From positions 257,481 to 321,480 of the forward strand of contig JBGSTO010000462.1 in NCBI GenBank assembly GCA_041736465.1: a DNA stretch of 64,000 nucleotides, written 5' to 3'. The notes below the pieces were generated by a model, which was given only the letters and a program-made list of their open reading frames with translations, did not search any database and was not told where the DNA came from. Positions 26,503-33,647 of this stretch are shown in pieces. A program made the translations under genes and the position numbers. The DNA comes from JAJUJL01 sp041736465. Its GTDB lineage: Bacteria; Chloroflexota; Anaerolineae; Anaerolineales; UBA4823. Numbering within the stretch: the stretch's first letter is position 1; each line of letters opens with the position of its first letter.

Positions 26503-26512
26503 TATACTATTC
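26503..26512 (+). promoter_or_regulatory. TATACTATTC promoter motif, copy 1
   Basis: TATACT fits a -10 hexamer, 24 bases before the CPBP start, and the ten-base word recurs before both histidine kinases (27311-27320 and, as GATACTATTC, 30761-30770 minus strand). No matching -35 was found. Confidence 0.4.
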
Positions 26513-26536
26513 CCATCTTACTTATGGAGGCATGAA

Positions 26537-27241
26537 ATGAATAGTGCAATGGTATTTGATAAAAACAGCGTTTGGCGGCAACTTGGCATCGTGACTGCCC
26601 TTTTACTCTTGCTTATTGGCCCCAACTTTGGCCCTGTCCCCACTACACTGCGGCAGAGCCTCTCCCTTGAAGGGTCGATCATCGGGATGTTGGTCTGGTT
26701 TTGGGTTGCGTTCAGCATCATCATCGCCGCTATCCTGCGGCTGAGTGGTATGTCCCTGCAGGCACTACTGAGTTATGTCGGCCTGGGGGCTCCCTCTCGC
26801 ATAGGGGCAAATATTGCTGGGGTGATCCTTGGCTTATTGGGGGCGGCTTCATTTTTGTTCGGCATTCTTCAATTTGATCCTGATGCCAACATCGCCCAAA
26901 TCAGCGGTTTTCGTGTGCTGACCGCACTCTTAGCCGCAACGGGCACGGTGCTGGAGGACATCATCACGCGTGGCTTTTTGATGAACCGACTTCGGGAATT
27001 ACAGCTTCCCAGCTGGGTACAGGCGGTGGCCTCGGCCGTGCTCTTCGCCATCTATCACACCGTTTGGGCCGGATTTAATATCTCCGCCTTCATCGCCAGT
27101 ATCATTCTCGGTTTGCTTCTGGCTGGCCTCTTTTTGTGGGGCAAGCGCAGCCTGACCCCCGTCATTTTAGCCCACAGCATTAGTGTTCTCCTAGGTGAAC
27201 CATTTGCTTCGATGATGATTTTCTTGGTACCCAATTTGTAA
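26537..27241 (+). CDS. CPBP-family intramembrane protease-like protein
   Basis: 234 aa with six or seven hydrophobic segments. CPBP motifs are recognisable: LEDIITRGFLMNRL (first motif, but E-D in place of the usual E-E), LFAIYHTVW (FxxxH) and ILAHSIS (His). The Asp substitution may weaken metal or water activation. GGAGG lies six bases before the ATG. It is the first plus-strand gene of the cassette between the TetR repeats and is unlike the CPBP protein at 12.5 kb in detail, so a recent local duplication is not indicated. Confidence 0.82.
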   Translation: MNSAMVFDKNSVWRQLGIVTALLLLLIGPNFGPVPTTLRQSLSLEGSIIGMLVWFWVAFSIIIAAILRLSGMSLQALLSYVGLGAPSRIGANIAGVILGLLGAASFLFGILQFDPDANIAQISGFRVLTALLAATGTVLEDIITRGFLMNRLRELQLPSWVQAVASAVLFAIYHTVWAGFNISAFIASIILGLLLAGLFLWGKRSLTPVILAHSISVLLGEPFASMMIFLVPNL

Positions 27242-27271
27242 ATAACAACCCTGTTGAACGGAAAAGTGTCT

Positions 27272-27307
27272 CAACCCGTAACCACGGAATTCGATGGTTA
27301 CGGGTTG
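27272..27307. repeat. 36-bp palindrome just upstream of the histidine kinase
   Basis: Perfect 13-base arms CAACCCGTAACCA (27272-27284) and TGGTTACGGGTTG (27295-27307) around a 10-base centre that itself contains GAATTC. It begins 30 bases after the CPBP stop and ends four bases before the putative -10 element TATACT, covering the -35 position. Operator and transcription terminator (no T-run) are the two readings; the position favours an operator. Confidence 0.7.
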
Positions 27308-27310
27308 GGT

Positions 27311-27320
27311 TATACTATTC
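27311..27320 (+). promoter_or_regulatory. -10 element and TATACTATTC motif, copy 2; probable leaderless start
   Basis: TATACT (27311-27316) ends six bases before ATG 27323, so transcription from it would begin at or within a base or two of the start codon. No ribosome site is present. This supports a leaderless kinase mRNA and the choice of ATG 27323. Confidence 0.45.
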
Positions 27321-27322
27321 AG

Positions 27323-28510
27323 ATGACAGAAAATCAGGTGAGCAGGAATCGTGAAGTATGGGAACAGTGGGATTGGGTCTGGCATCTAACAGGCTATGCC
27401 GCACTTGCAATTAGTGTCCTTATTGCCCTCCGTGATGGTCAGCTTGGTGATTTTCTCCCCCTCTTCTTAACACTCTCGGTACTGGTGGCAATATGGTACC
27501 TGCCTTTCGTCGCGATTCCCATTATGCGTTGGTGGGATGCGCCGCGACGGGGGTTATTGTATTTTCTCGTTGGTTTCGCCCTGTGGGGTGGACTGGTTGC
27601 CTTAAATGTAGAATCCCTGATGCTGGCAGCGATGTACAATCCCATGATCTTCACTCGCTTCCCCATCCGTTGGGCAATCGGTATCACAGTTTCCCTCACG
27701 GTGAGCTTCCTCCTACTCTCTCTGCTGCTCTACCCCTCAGAAAATTGGTTTATCATTGTCGTGGTTATTTTAGTGTTGCTGTTCATCGCCGCCCTGATTG
27801 GCTATTTCATCTCGGCACTTATTGGCCAAAGCATGGAACGACAACGTTTATTGGATGAACTAACCCAGACTCGGGCCAGTTTGTTAAAAGCTGAGCGGGA
27901 GGCAGGTGTGCTGGCTGAGCGGCAACGACTGGCACGCGACATCCACGACACTCTGGCCCAACAGTTCACCTCTATCATTATGCACTTGTCGGCAGCACGC
28001 TTGGGCGATTCGACCGCTATACAGACCCATTTACAGCAGGTGGAACAGGCAGCACGTGAGGGTCTCGACGAATCGCGTCGTATCATTTGGGATATGCGAC
28101 CAGAACAGCTTGAAGATGCAACGCTAGTAGAAAGCATTAAAAATGTCGCGGCTCGCTGGTCGGCGGAAAACAGGGTTCGTGTGGAAACGGCCGTTACCGG
28201 CTCCCCCCACCTCCTCGACGAATCTGTGGAAACTGCCCTGCTTCGTATTACCCAAGAAGCGTTGCACAACGTCAAAAAACACGCAAAAGCACGGGAGGTC
28301 AACATCACCCTCTCCTACATGCCCGACCTGCTCGCTCTGGACATAGCGGATAACGGCAAGGGGTTCAGCACATCACGAAACGGTCGTGGCTTTGGCTTAA
28401 ATACGATGCGAGAGCGGGCAGAAGAACTTGGCGGAACATTGACGATTGAAAGTGAGTTGGGTAAGGGAACGACCGTTGCTGTGTCACTGCCCATTACAGA
28501 GGAAATATGA
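27323..28510 (+). CDS. sensor histidine kinase, NarX/DesK (HisKA_3) type
   Basis: 395 aa from ATG 27323. About six membrane helices (residues ~15-175) form the sensor. A linker coiled coil (RQRLLDELTQTRASLLKAEREAGVLAE) leads to the phosphoacceptor RLARDIHDTLAQQF (His208) and a HATPase with ALHNVKKHAKA, DNGKGF and GFGLNTMRERAEELGG. It phosphorylates the NarL-type regulator encoded by the next gene, which overlaps it by four bases. The sensor starts with a REVWEQWDWVWH segment shared with the kinase at 29167-30756. No periplasmic domain is evident, so a signal within or at the membrane is likely. Confidence 0.92.
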   Translation: MTENQVSRNREVWEQWDWVWHLTGYAALAISVLIALRDGQLGDFLPLFLTLSVLVAIWYLPFVAIPIMRWWDAPRRGLLYFLVGFALWGGLVALNVESLMLAAMYNPMIFTRFPIRWAIGITVSLTVSFLLLSLLLYPSENWFIIVVVILVLLFIAALIGYFISALIGQSMERQRLLDELTQTRASLLKAEREAGVLAERQRLARDIHDTLAQQFTSIIMHLSAARLGDSTAIQTHLQQVEQAAREGLDESRRIIWDMRPEQLEDATLVESIKNVAARWSAENRVRVETAVTGSPHLLDESVETALLRITQEALHNVKKHAKAREVNITLSYMPDLLALDIADNGKGFSTSRNGRGFGLNTMRERAEELGGTLTIESELGKGTTVAVSLPITEEI

Positions 28511-29136
28511 CGATTCAGATATTGATCGCCGACGATCACCCCGTTGTCCGTAGCGGCCTCGTGTCTCTCCTGAACTCGCAACCCGAATTTGAAGTGGTTG
28601 CTGCGGCCGAAAATGGCGAGACGGCCATCTCTTTAGCGCTAGCCAACACCCCTGACGTTATCTTAATGGATTTACAAATGCCCGTGTTGGACGGTCTGGC
28701 GGCCATCCAGCAAATCCGCGCTCATCAGCCGGATGCACGCATTATCGTACTCACCACCTACGACACCGATGCCGACATCATGCCTGCCCTCAAGGCTGGT
28801 GCAATTGGCTATTTACTCAAAGATGCTCCTCCCGAAGCCTTGTTCGACGCTATCCAGAGCGCAGCGCGGGGTGAGGTCACTTACGCCCCCAAGGTCGCCG
28901 CCAAAATCACGCGTCACCTGACCAACACACCCAAGCGAACGTTGAGCAGCCGCGAGGTAGAGGTAATGGAACTAGCCGCGCAAGGCCACTCCAATAAAGC
29001 GATCGCCTATAAGTTGCACATCACAGAAGCCACGGTCAAATCACACTTTGTCCATATTTTCACGAAATTGGGGGTTGATGACCGCACGGAAGCCGTCATA
29101 GTCGCGCTGAAAAGAAAAATTATTCGACTGACCTGA
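28507..29136 (+). CDS. NarL/FixJ-family response regulator
   Basis: 209 aa. Receiver domain ~1-120 with DDHPVV (acidic pair), phosphoacceptor Asp55 in ILMDLQMP, TTYD and LLKDAPP (Lys). A LuxR-type helix-turn-helix lies at ~140-205 (LSSREVEVMELAAQGHSNKAIAYKLHITEATVKSHFVHIFTKLGV). Partner of the overlapping HisKA_3 kinase. Natural candidates for its binding sites are the 36-bp palindrome at 27272-27307 and the neighbouring promoters. Confidence 0.94.
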   Translation: MTIQILIADDHPVVRSGLVSLLNSQPEFEVVAAAENGETAISLALANTPDVILMDLQMPVLDGLAAIQQIRAHQPDARIIVLTTYDTDADIMPALKAGAIGYLLKDAPPEALFDAIQSAARGEVTYAPKVAAKITRHLTNTPKRTLSSREVEVMELAAQGHSNKAIAYKLHITEATVKSHFVHIFTKLGVDDRTEAVIVALKRKIIRLT

Positions 29137-29166
29137 CAACATATTGTCTACAATAAATTAATTGAA

Positions 29167-30756
29167 TCATGCTTCGAGATTTACAGGGAGTATAACTGTA
29201 AAACAAGTTTCTCCTGGCTTTGAATCAACTGTAAGCTTACCCTTATGCTTTTGTACAATGATATTGTGACTAATATAAAGCCCCAGACCAGCGCCATCAC
29301 CTGGCGGCTTGGTGGTAAAGAAGGGGTCAAAGATTTTGTTTTGAATTTCCAGAGGAATACCGGGACCTGTATCCTTAATTTCCACAACGATACAGGAATT
29401 TTCCTGATAGGTTTTTAAATATATTTCACCCTGCCCATCCATGGCGTCAATCGCATTATCGATAATGTTTGTCCAAACTTGATTCACCTCTCTGCCAAAA
29501 GCGTTAATTCGAGGCAGGTCTTTGGCATAATCACGGTGGATTAGAATCCCCTCCCCAATTTTACTCCGCAAAATCACCAGGGTATTTTCCAAACCCTCAT
29601 GAATATCTATCGATTGAATTGGAGCTTGGTCAAGATAAGTGTATGATTTAAGGGCTTTTACAATTTCGGTGATCCGACCCATCCCCTGTCCTATTTCTTC
29701 CATCAAATTTCGAGATGTGTAAAGATTGCTAAGTAAGGAAACAACAGCTTGAAATTTTTCGCCAGAAAAGTTTTTGGCTAAGTCTGTTAACTCCTGAGGT
29801 GTGTAGCCGATGCTTACCAATGTGGGAGCGAATTCCCAAGCATCGTCTACACCGTTCTCTTCGAGCCATGTTTCGATTTCATACTCTTGATCGCTGCGGG
29901 TAAGCGGGTCTATTAAAATGGGTTCCTTGACTCGTTGATAAACCAATTGAGTGTGTGGTTCTAATGCCTTATGATCCGATGGCGAAAGGTCCAATTGGCC
30001 TAACCCAAACTCGGCTTGCTCCAAATTCAAGATTGAATCTTCTAATTGACTGACGGCGCGTTGCGCGGCCGAAGCAGGATTGTTAAGCTCGTGGGCGACG
30101 CCAGCGCTGAGCTTGCCCAATGTCGCTAATTTTTCATTTTGTCGCAGCATAATTTCTTGCTGCAAGTATGCTTCTTCCAACTCACGTTTCTCCCGCATCA
30201 ACTTGATAACTAATTCTTTCTGCTCTAAAAGGTGTTGGCGCTCCACGCTTTGAATAATTAGAGCATGGATAAAAACGCCAATCATGGTTGCCATGATCAG
30301 AAGCCCCAGAACAATCATCAGGATGATGAACCAATCCCCCGAGGAGTAGAGAAGGGTGTAGAGCAGGAACAAGCCGAGGGTCAGGGAAAATACGACAGCA
30401 ATTGCCCAGCGAATGGGGAAGCGGGTGAATATCAGCGGCAAGAACATCCCTGTCAGTATTAGGGCGTTCACATCCAGGGTGAGCAACACGTCCCACAGCA
30501 GGAAACCAACGATAAAATATGGCAACCCGCGCCTGGGATTACCTTGCCACAGCGTGGGGGGGATAATGACGAAAGGTATATACCACACTGCCAATAGTGC
30601 CGAAAGACCTAAAATGAGCAACAGGCGGCTCGTGGGTGAGGTATTACCGAGCTTGATGACAGTATACATGCCAAGAATGGCGTAGGCAGCTACATGCCAG
30701 ACCCAATCCCATTGTTCAAATACTTCGCGCTTGGGGGCAGCCTGTTTATCTGTCAT
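29167..30756 (-). CDS. orphan sensor histidine kinase with paralogous membrane sensor
   Basis: 529 aa. The N-terminus (KREVFEQWDWVWHVAAYAIL..., six helices to ~165) is clearly paralogous to the sensor of the kinase at 27323-28510, but the catalytic part is of another type: H-box GKLSAGVAHELNNPASAA (His222), a ~200-residue stretch before the N-box NQVWTNIIDNAIDAM, DTGPGIP, and GDGAGLGLYISHNII. The extra segment (EIETWLEENGVDDAWEFAPTLVSIGYT...) is known to me from a subfamily of bacterial kinases. No response regulator adjoins it. The DNA here is visibly richer in A+T than flanking operons. No ribosome site; GATACT lies 10 bases before the ATG. Confidence 0.9.
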   Translation of the reverse strand: MTDKQAAPKREVFEQWDWVWHVAAYAILGMYTVIKLGNTSPTSRLLLILGLSALLAVWYIPFVIIPPTLWQGNPRRGLPYFIVGFLLWDVLLTLDVNALILTGMFLPLIFTRFPIRWAIAVVFSLTLGLFLLYTLLYSSGDWFIILMIVLGLLIMATMIGVFIHALIIQSVERQHLLEQKELVIKLMREKRELEEAYLQQEIMLRQNEKLATLGKLSAGVAHELNNPASAAQRAVSQLEDSILNLEQAEFGLGQLDLSPSDHKALEPHTQLVYQRVKEPILIDPLTRSDQEYEIETWLEENGVDDAWEFAPTLVSIGYTPQELTDLAKNFSGEKFQAVVSLLSNLYTSRNLMEEIGQGMGRITEIVKALKSYTYLDQAPIQSIDIHEGLENTLVILRSKIGEGILIHRDYAKDLPRINAFGREVNQVWTNIIDNAIDAMDGQGEIYLKTYQENSCIVVEIKDTGPGIPLEIQNKIFDPFFTTKPPGDGAGLGLYISHNIIVQKHKGKLTVDSKPGETCFTVILPVNLEA

Positions 30757-30760
30757 ATGA

Positions 30761-30770
30761 GAATAGTATC
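30761..30770 (-). promoter_or_regulatory. GATACTATTC motif, copy 3 (upstream of the orphan kinase)
   Basis: On the minus strand GATACTATTC ends four bases before ATG 30756 and is followed, as in copy 2, by ATGACAGA. With no ribosome site, a very short leader or leaderless transcript is likely. The similarity extends from the motif into the coding sequence, so common descent rather than independent selection could explain it. Confidence 0.35.
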
Positions 30771-30828
30771 ACCCATGGCTATCGGGGTCTATTGCAAATA
30801 ATTTACGGTAGGTTAAAACCACACAAAA

Positions 30829-31270
30829 TTCAAAATTAAGGGCATCCAGTTCGAGGTCTACCTGGAAATTAACAGCCCTTGATCAACACACATGCGCAGG
30901 ATTACCCAGATCATACCAGACTGCAACCCCGAAGATAAGCCAGTACAGACGTTTCAAAAGCCTCGGATAGGTCGCCGCCGCGCTGAAACTGCCCGTTGAG
31001 TTCCAATGTGACGAAACCGTGCACGATTGCCAGCAAGCCACGCAGCGCGGACAAAGAACTCTGCGGTCTCACGATACGCTCAATGATCTGCTGCAGCGCG
31101 ATGGCATGCTTCAGAAGCATCTCTGCACTGGCGCGCAGCTCGGGATTTTGAGTGGAGTATGCCAGCGTATATGCGTTTGGGTTGGCATGAGCAAAGGCGC
31201 GGTGCGCCCGGGCAAGCTTGAGGAGCTGCTCTTGAGGGGCGTCGCCCGCGGTTCGAAGGGCGACATCGTA
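30829..31270. repeat. right copy of ~440-bp direct repeat (within intact TetR gene)
   Basis: Corresponds base for base, with scattered changes and one indel, to 26004-26444. The left edge lies ~80 bases downstream of the TetR stop and the right edge within its codons for YDVALR. The two copies bracket 26445-30828. Confidence 0.85.
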
Positions 31271-31480
31271 GGCGCGAAACAGGTCCAGAAAGGTCTGCTC
31301 GATCACCGCCTTGAGCAGCGCGTTTTTATTATCAATGTGCCGGTACAGGGATGGGGCCTTGATGCCCAGCTCTGAAGCCACGCCTCCAAGCGTCAAGCCT
31401 TCCAGCCCATCGCACTCGATCAGCGCCTGGGCGGTTTTGACGATCCTGATACGGTCGGTCTGTGCAGGGTGAGGTGACAT
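30911..31480 (-). CDS. TetR-family transcriptional regulator
   Basis: 189 aa. N-terminal helix-turn-helix at ~8-55 (RIVKTAQALIECDGLEGLTLGGVASELGIKAPSLYRHIDNKNALLKAV). The C-terminal ligand-binding half is of the TetR_C WHG type (ALRTAGDAPQEQLLKLARAHRAFAHANPNAY). AAGGAG lies just before the ATG. It is the second gene of a two-gene operon behind the DUF4260 protein (15-base gap). The two palindromes in the operon promoter (31906-31940) suggest autorepression. Its 3' half is duplicated at 26004-26444. Confidence 0.93.
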   Translation of the reverse strand: MSPHPAQTDRIRIVKTAQALIECDGLEGLTLGGVASELGIKAPSLYRHIDNKNALLKAVIEQTFLDLFRAYDVALRTAGDAPQEQLLKLARAHRAFAHANPNAYTLAYSTQNPELRASAEMLLKHAIALQQIIERIVRPQSSLSALRGLLAIVHGFVTLELNGQFQRGGDLSEAFETSVLAYLRGCSLV

Positions 31481-31495
31481 GATCTCCTTGACTGA

Positions 31496-31888
31496 CTAGA
31501 GACGGGAGAAATGAGTTTCTTTCGCCTGATCCGGATATTTGAGCCCGTATCCCACCATCCGGTCCATGCCGATGTGAGCCAGCCAGATCAGTGCAAGCTG
31601 AAGACCCAGGCTGCTGCTGCTGAGCAGGCTGTAAACAGCCAATGCCAATGGGAAAACAAGGGTATGCACCAGGTTGTAGGCCGTACTGCCAAGGCGCTGG
31701 TTGATCAAATAGAAAAGAAACGACAGATCAGGAGCCAGCAGGAGCAGAGCGAAGGTCCACCAGCTGAAGCCCTGGTTTGCGTAGAGGATGAGCGCTGCAA
31801 TTAGAACCGATGCCCCTTCCAGGTGCAGGAAGATGCGCGGCAAACTAAGCCTGGGTGAAGATTGGGAAGATGCTGCTTGATTTACCAT
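31496..31888 (-). CDS. DUF4260 membrane protein
   Basis: 130 aa from ATG 31888 (AAGGAG eight bases upstream; a GTG nine bases earlier would overlap that site). Three or four hydrophobic helices. The C-terminal WLAHIGMDRMVGYGLKYPDQAKETHFSRL is the DUF4260 signature (H-x-G-x-DR-x-x-GYGLKY...THL). Function unknown. Such genes often sit next to TetR regulators, as here, implying induction by a small lipophilic ligand; that is inference. Confidence 0.88.
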   Translation of the reverse strand: MVNQAASSQSSPRLSLPRIFLHLEGASVLIAALILYANQGFSWWTFALLLLAPDLSFLFYLINQRLGSTAYNLVHTLVFPLALAVYSLLSSSSLGLQLALIWLAHIGMDRMVGYGLKYPDQAKETHFSRL

Positions 31889-31905
31889 TAAGTCCACTCC
31901 TTAAA

Positions 31906-31918
31906 CTAATAACGTTAG
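31906..31918. promoter_or_regulatory. TetR operator candidate, half 1
   Basis: CTAATAACGTTAG, an imperfect 13-bp palindrome downstream of the predicted transcription start of the DUF4260-TetR operon. Its centre is 22 bp from that of the next palindrome, two helical turns, so two dimers would bind the same DNA face. Confidence 0.6.
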
Positions 31919-31927
31919 CTATCAAGA

Positions 31928-31940
31928 CTAATTATATTAG
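31928..31940. promoter_or_regulatory. TetR operator candidate, half 2 overlapping the -10 box
   Basis: CTAATTATATTAG, a 13-bp palindrome with perfect CTAAT/ATTAG arms, lying across the -10 hexamer of the minus-strand promoter. Binding would block polymerase. Confidence 0.65.
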
Positions 31941-31958
31941 TTTATGGGATTTTGTCAA
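31931..31958 (-). promoter_or_regulatory. near-consensus sigma-70 promoter of the DUF4260-TetR operon
   Basis: Minus strand TTGACA (31953-31958), 16-base spacer, TATAAT (31931-31936). Predicted start about 31924, some 35 bases before ATG 31888. Strength from the consensus match plus operator overlap suggests a tightly repressed, strongly inducible unit. Confidence 0.8.
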
Positions 31959-32036
31959 GAGAAAGCCCGGATTAAAACAAAAACCTGGCATCATTGTTCT
32001 CCAGGTTTCGTTCAGGATATTTTTTTGAAAATCAGG

Positions 32037-32110
32037 CGGTCCCGACGGGATTCGAACCCGCGCTCTCGGCCTTGACAGGGCCGCATGTTTGGCCGCTACA
32101 CCACGGGACC
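32037..32110 (-). tRNA. tRNA-Asp (anticodon GTC)
   Basis: Cloverleaf on the minus strand: acceptor GGTCCCG/CGGGACC, D-stem GTGT/ACAT, anticodon stem CGGCC/GGCCG with loop CTGTCAA (anticodon GTC), T-stem GCGGG/CCCGT with loop TTCGAAT, discriminator G. The 3' CCA is not encoded (CCT follows). It reads toward the TetR/DUF4260 operon. Confidence 0.95.
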
Positions 32111-32205
32111 AGGCGGATGGTAGTTTACTATACATCCAGATCAGCGTCAAGAGAAATATTGCACCCACGGTTTGCCGGCTAAAGCAAATCTGGCGCGGTG
32201 TGCTT

Positions 32206-32214
32206 TGTTATAAT
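32206..32214 (+). promoter_or_regulatory. extended -10 promoter candidate
   Basis: TGTTATAAT, a perfect TATAAT with upstream TGn. It ends two bases before an in-frame ATG at 32217, which would then be untranscribed, so the receiver-DUF309 gene is taken to start at ATG 32259. No good -35 at standard distance. Confidence 0.5.
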
Positions 32215-32258
32215 GTATGCCGGAAGCATTTATTCAAGTTGAGACAGGTAGAGAAAAT

Positions 32259-33161
32259 ATGGACCAGCCGCTCATTATCGGTTTTATTGCAGATTTGATG
32301 TTTGCAGTGCGTGTCGAACAGGCAGCCAGCCAGCAGGGATTTCGAATTCGTTGGGTTGAGCGCGCGGCTGAGATTGCTCAAGAAGAAAATATCCAGCAGG
32401 AGATGCAACCGGCGAGCTCCCCGCGCCGCCAACTGGCAGAGCACCTGGTGGGGCCTGGAGCCCGCCTGGTGGACATGCTGACGCGCGAGCATCCCGCTTT
32501 GTTGATCTTCGACCTGGGCAATGCTGAGATCCCCTGGCGCGAATGGATTCCACTGCTGAAATCTGTTCCCGCCACCCGCAGAATTCCGCTTGTGTGCTTC
32601 GGGTCGCATGTCGATGAGGCAAGCCTGCAAACGGCACAAAGCTCGGGCGCCGATGCCGTCCTGGCACGCTCCAAATTTTCCGCTTCTATGCCGGATTTGA
32701 TCCGGAGATATGCCCGCGTGCCAGATTATAAAGGCATGCAGACCGCGTGCAGGCAGCCACTTTCTGCCCTGGCAGTGCGCGGTTTGGAAGAATTCAACCG
32801 GGGTGAATATTTTGAGGCTCATGAAACCCTTGAGGAAGCCTGGAACGCTGACGAAAGCCCGGCGAAGGAGCTGTATCGCGCCATACTGCAGGTTGCAGTC
32901 GCCTATTTACAGATCGAACGCGGCAACTTCCGCGGTGCAGTGAAGATGTTTTTGCGACTGCGGCAGTGGATAGATCCCTTGCCATCCAACTGCCGTGGTG
33001 TAGATGTGGCGCAGCTGCGGCTGGATGCAGACGCAGTGCATGCTGCCCTGACGAGTCTGGGCGCGCAAGACATCTCGAGCTTTGACCGGACACAATTCAA
33101 ACCGGTGATCTACCGGCTGGAAGCTCAACCCGGCGCCAACGCAGAGGGGGAAGGGCTATGA
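32259..33161 (+). CDS. degenerate receiver domain fused to DUF309
   Basis: 300 aa. Residues ~1-165 have a receiver-like alternation with IFDLGNAE (candidate phospho-Asp) and ADAVLARSKF, but an interrupting ~30-residue segment and no clear N-terminal acidic pair. Residues ~180-265 are DUF309: ALAVRGLEEFNRGEYFEAHETLEEAW followed by LYRAILQVAVAYLQIERGNFRGAVKMFLRL. DUF309 helical bundles are of unknown function; the HE of EAHE is their conserved core. The stop overlaps the next gene by four bases. Confidence 0.83.
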   Translation: MDQPLIIGFIADLMFAVRVEQAASQQGFRIRWVERAAEIAQEENIQQEMQPASSPRRQLAEHLVGPGARLVDMLTREHPALLIFDLGNAEIPWREWIPLLKSVPATRRIPLVCFGSHVDEASLQTAQSSGADAVLARSKFSASMPDLIRRYARVPDYKGMQTACRQPLSALAVRGLEEFNRGEYFEAHETLEEAWNADESPAKELYRAILQVAVAYLQIERGNFRGAVKMFLRLRQWIDPLPSNCRGVDVAQLRLDADAVHAALTSLGAQDISSFDRTQFKPVIYRLEAQPGANAEGEGL

Positions 33162-33598
33162 TCAGCCTGGCGACAGCCCAAAAGCTGAAAACAGCCGGAT
33201 TGGTTTGGGAACCCAGGGCGTTGGATTGGTTCGGGATCCCTGAACGCGGTATGGATGAGAAGGTTTTCGTGATCAGCGATATGCTGGCAAATATTGAAAT
33301 GCTTCAAGGGTTCCAGGTGGTTGCCTTTCAAGGCGCTTCGGAATGGGCTCTGGATGCAATTGTGACCTCTGAGGTTGTGTGGGTGCCGCGCGAAGAGCAG
33401 CTGCGCCAGGCTGTGGTCAGCGGTCTGTTGGAGTTCGGCATTTCAAGCCTGCGGCTGGATAGTGATCTAAGCGGCTGTCATGTGTCCATTTCCCCGGAGG
33501 GTAGAGGGTTGAGCTTCGACCACCAGGATGCCGAAGAGGCATACGCTGCGGTGCTGCTGTATCTGCTGGAAAGACGGGCGCACAAGCAAACGGGTTGA
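33158..33598 (+). CDS. hypothetical protein coupled to the receiver-DUF309 gene
   Basis: 146 aa, small and acidic, with no membrane segment. Beginning MISLATAQKLKTAGLVWEPRALDWFGIPERGMDEKVFVISDM, it resembles uncharacterised ~120-150-aa Chloroflexota proteins, some of which I recall being loosely named after CpaE; no ATPase or pilus motif supports that name here. ATGA overlap with the preceding gene implies coupled translation. Confidence 0.65.
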   Translation: MISLATAQKLKTAGLVWEPRALDWFGIPERGMDEKVFVISDMLANIEMLQGFQVVAFQGASEWALDAIVTSEVVWVPREEQLRQAVVSGLLEFGISSLRLDSDLSGCHVSISPEGRGLSFDHQDAEEAYAAVLLYLLERRAHKQTG

Positions 33599-33647
33599 TA
33601 TATGCCCGGCGGAAGACATTTGAGGAAAGAAGGGTGTTAAATCGTTG

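Noticed and set aside
24824..32110. Genomic island inserted at the 3' end of tRNA-Asp
   Set aside because: The accessory-looking region does lie on the 3' side of the tRNA, but no integrase and no repeated tRNA 3' end could be found on its far side.
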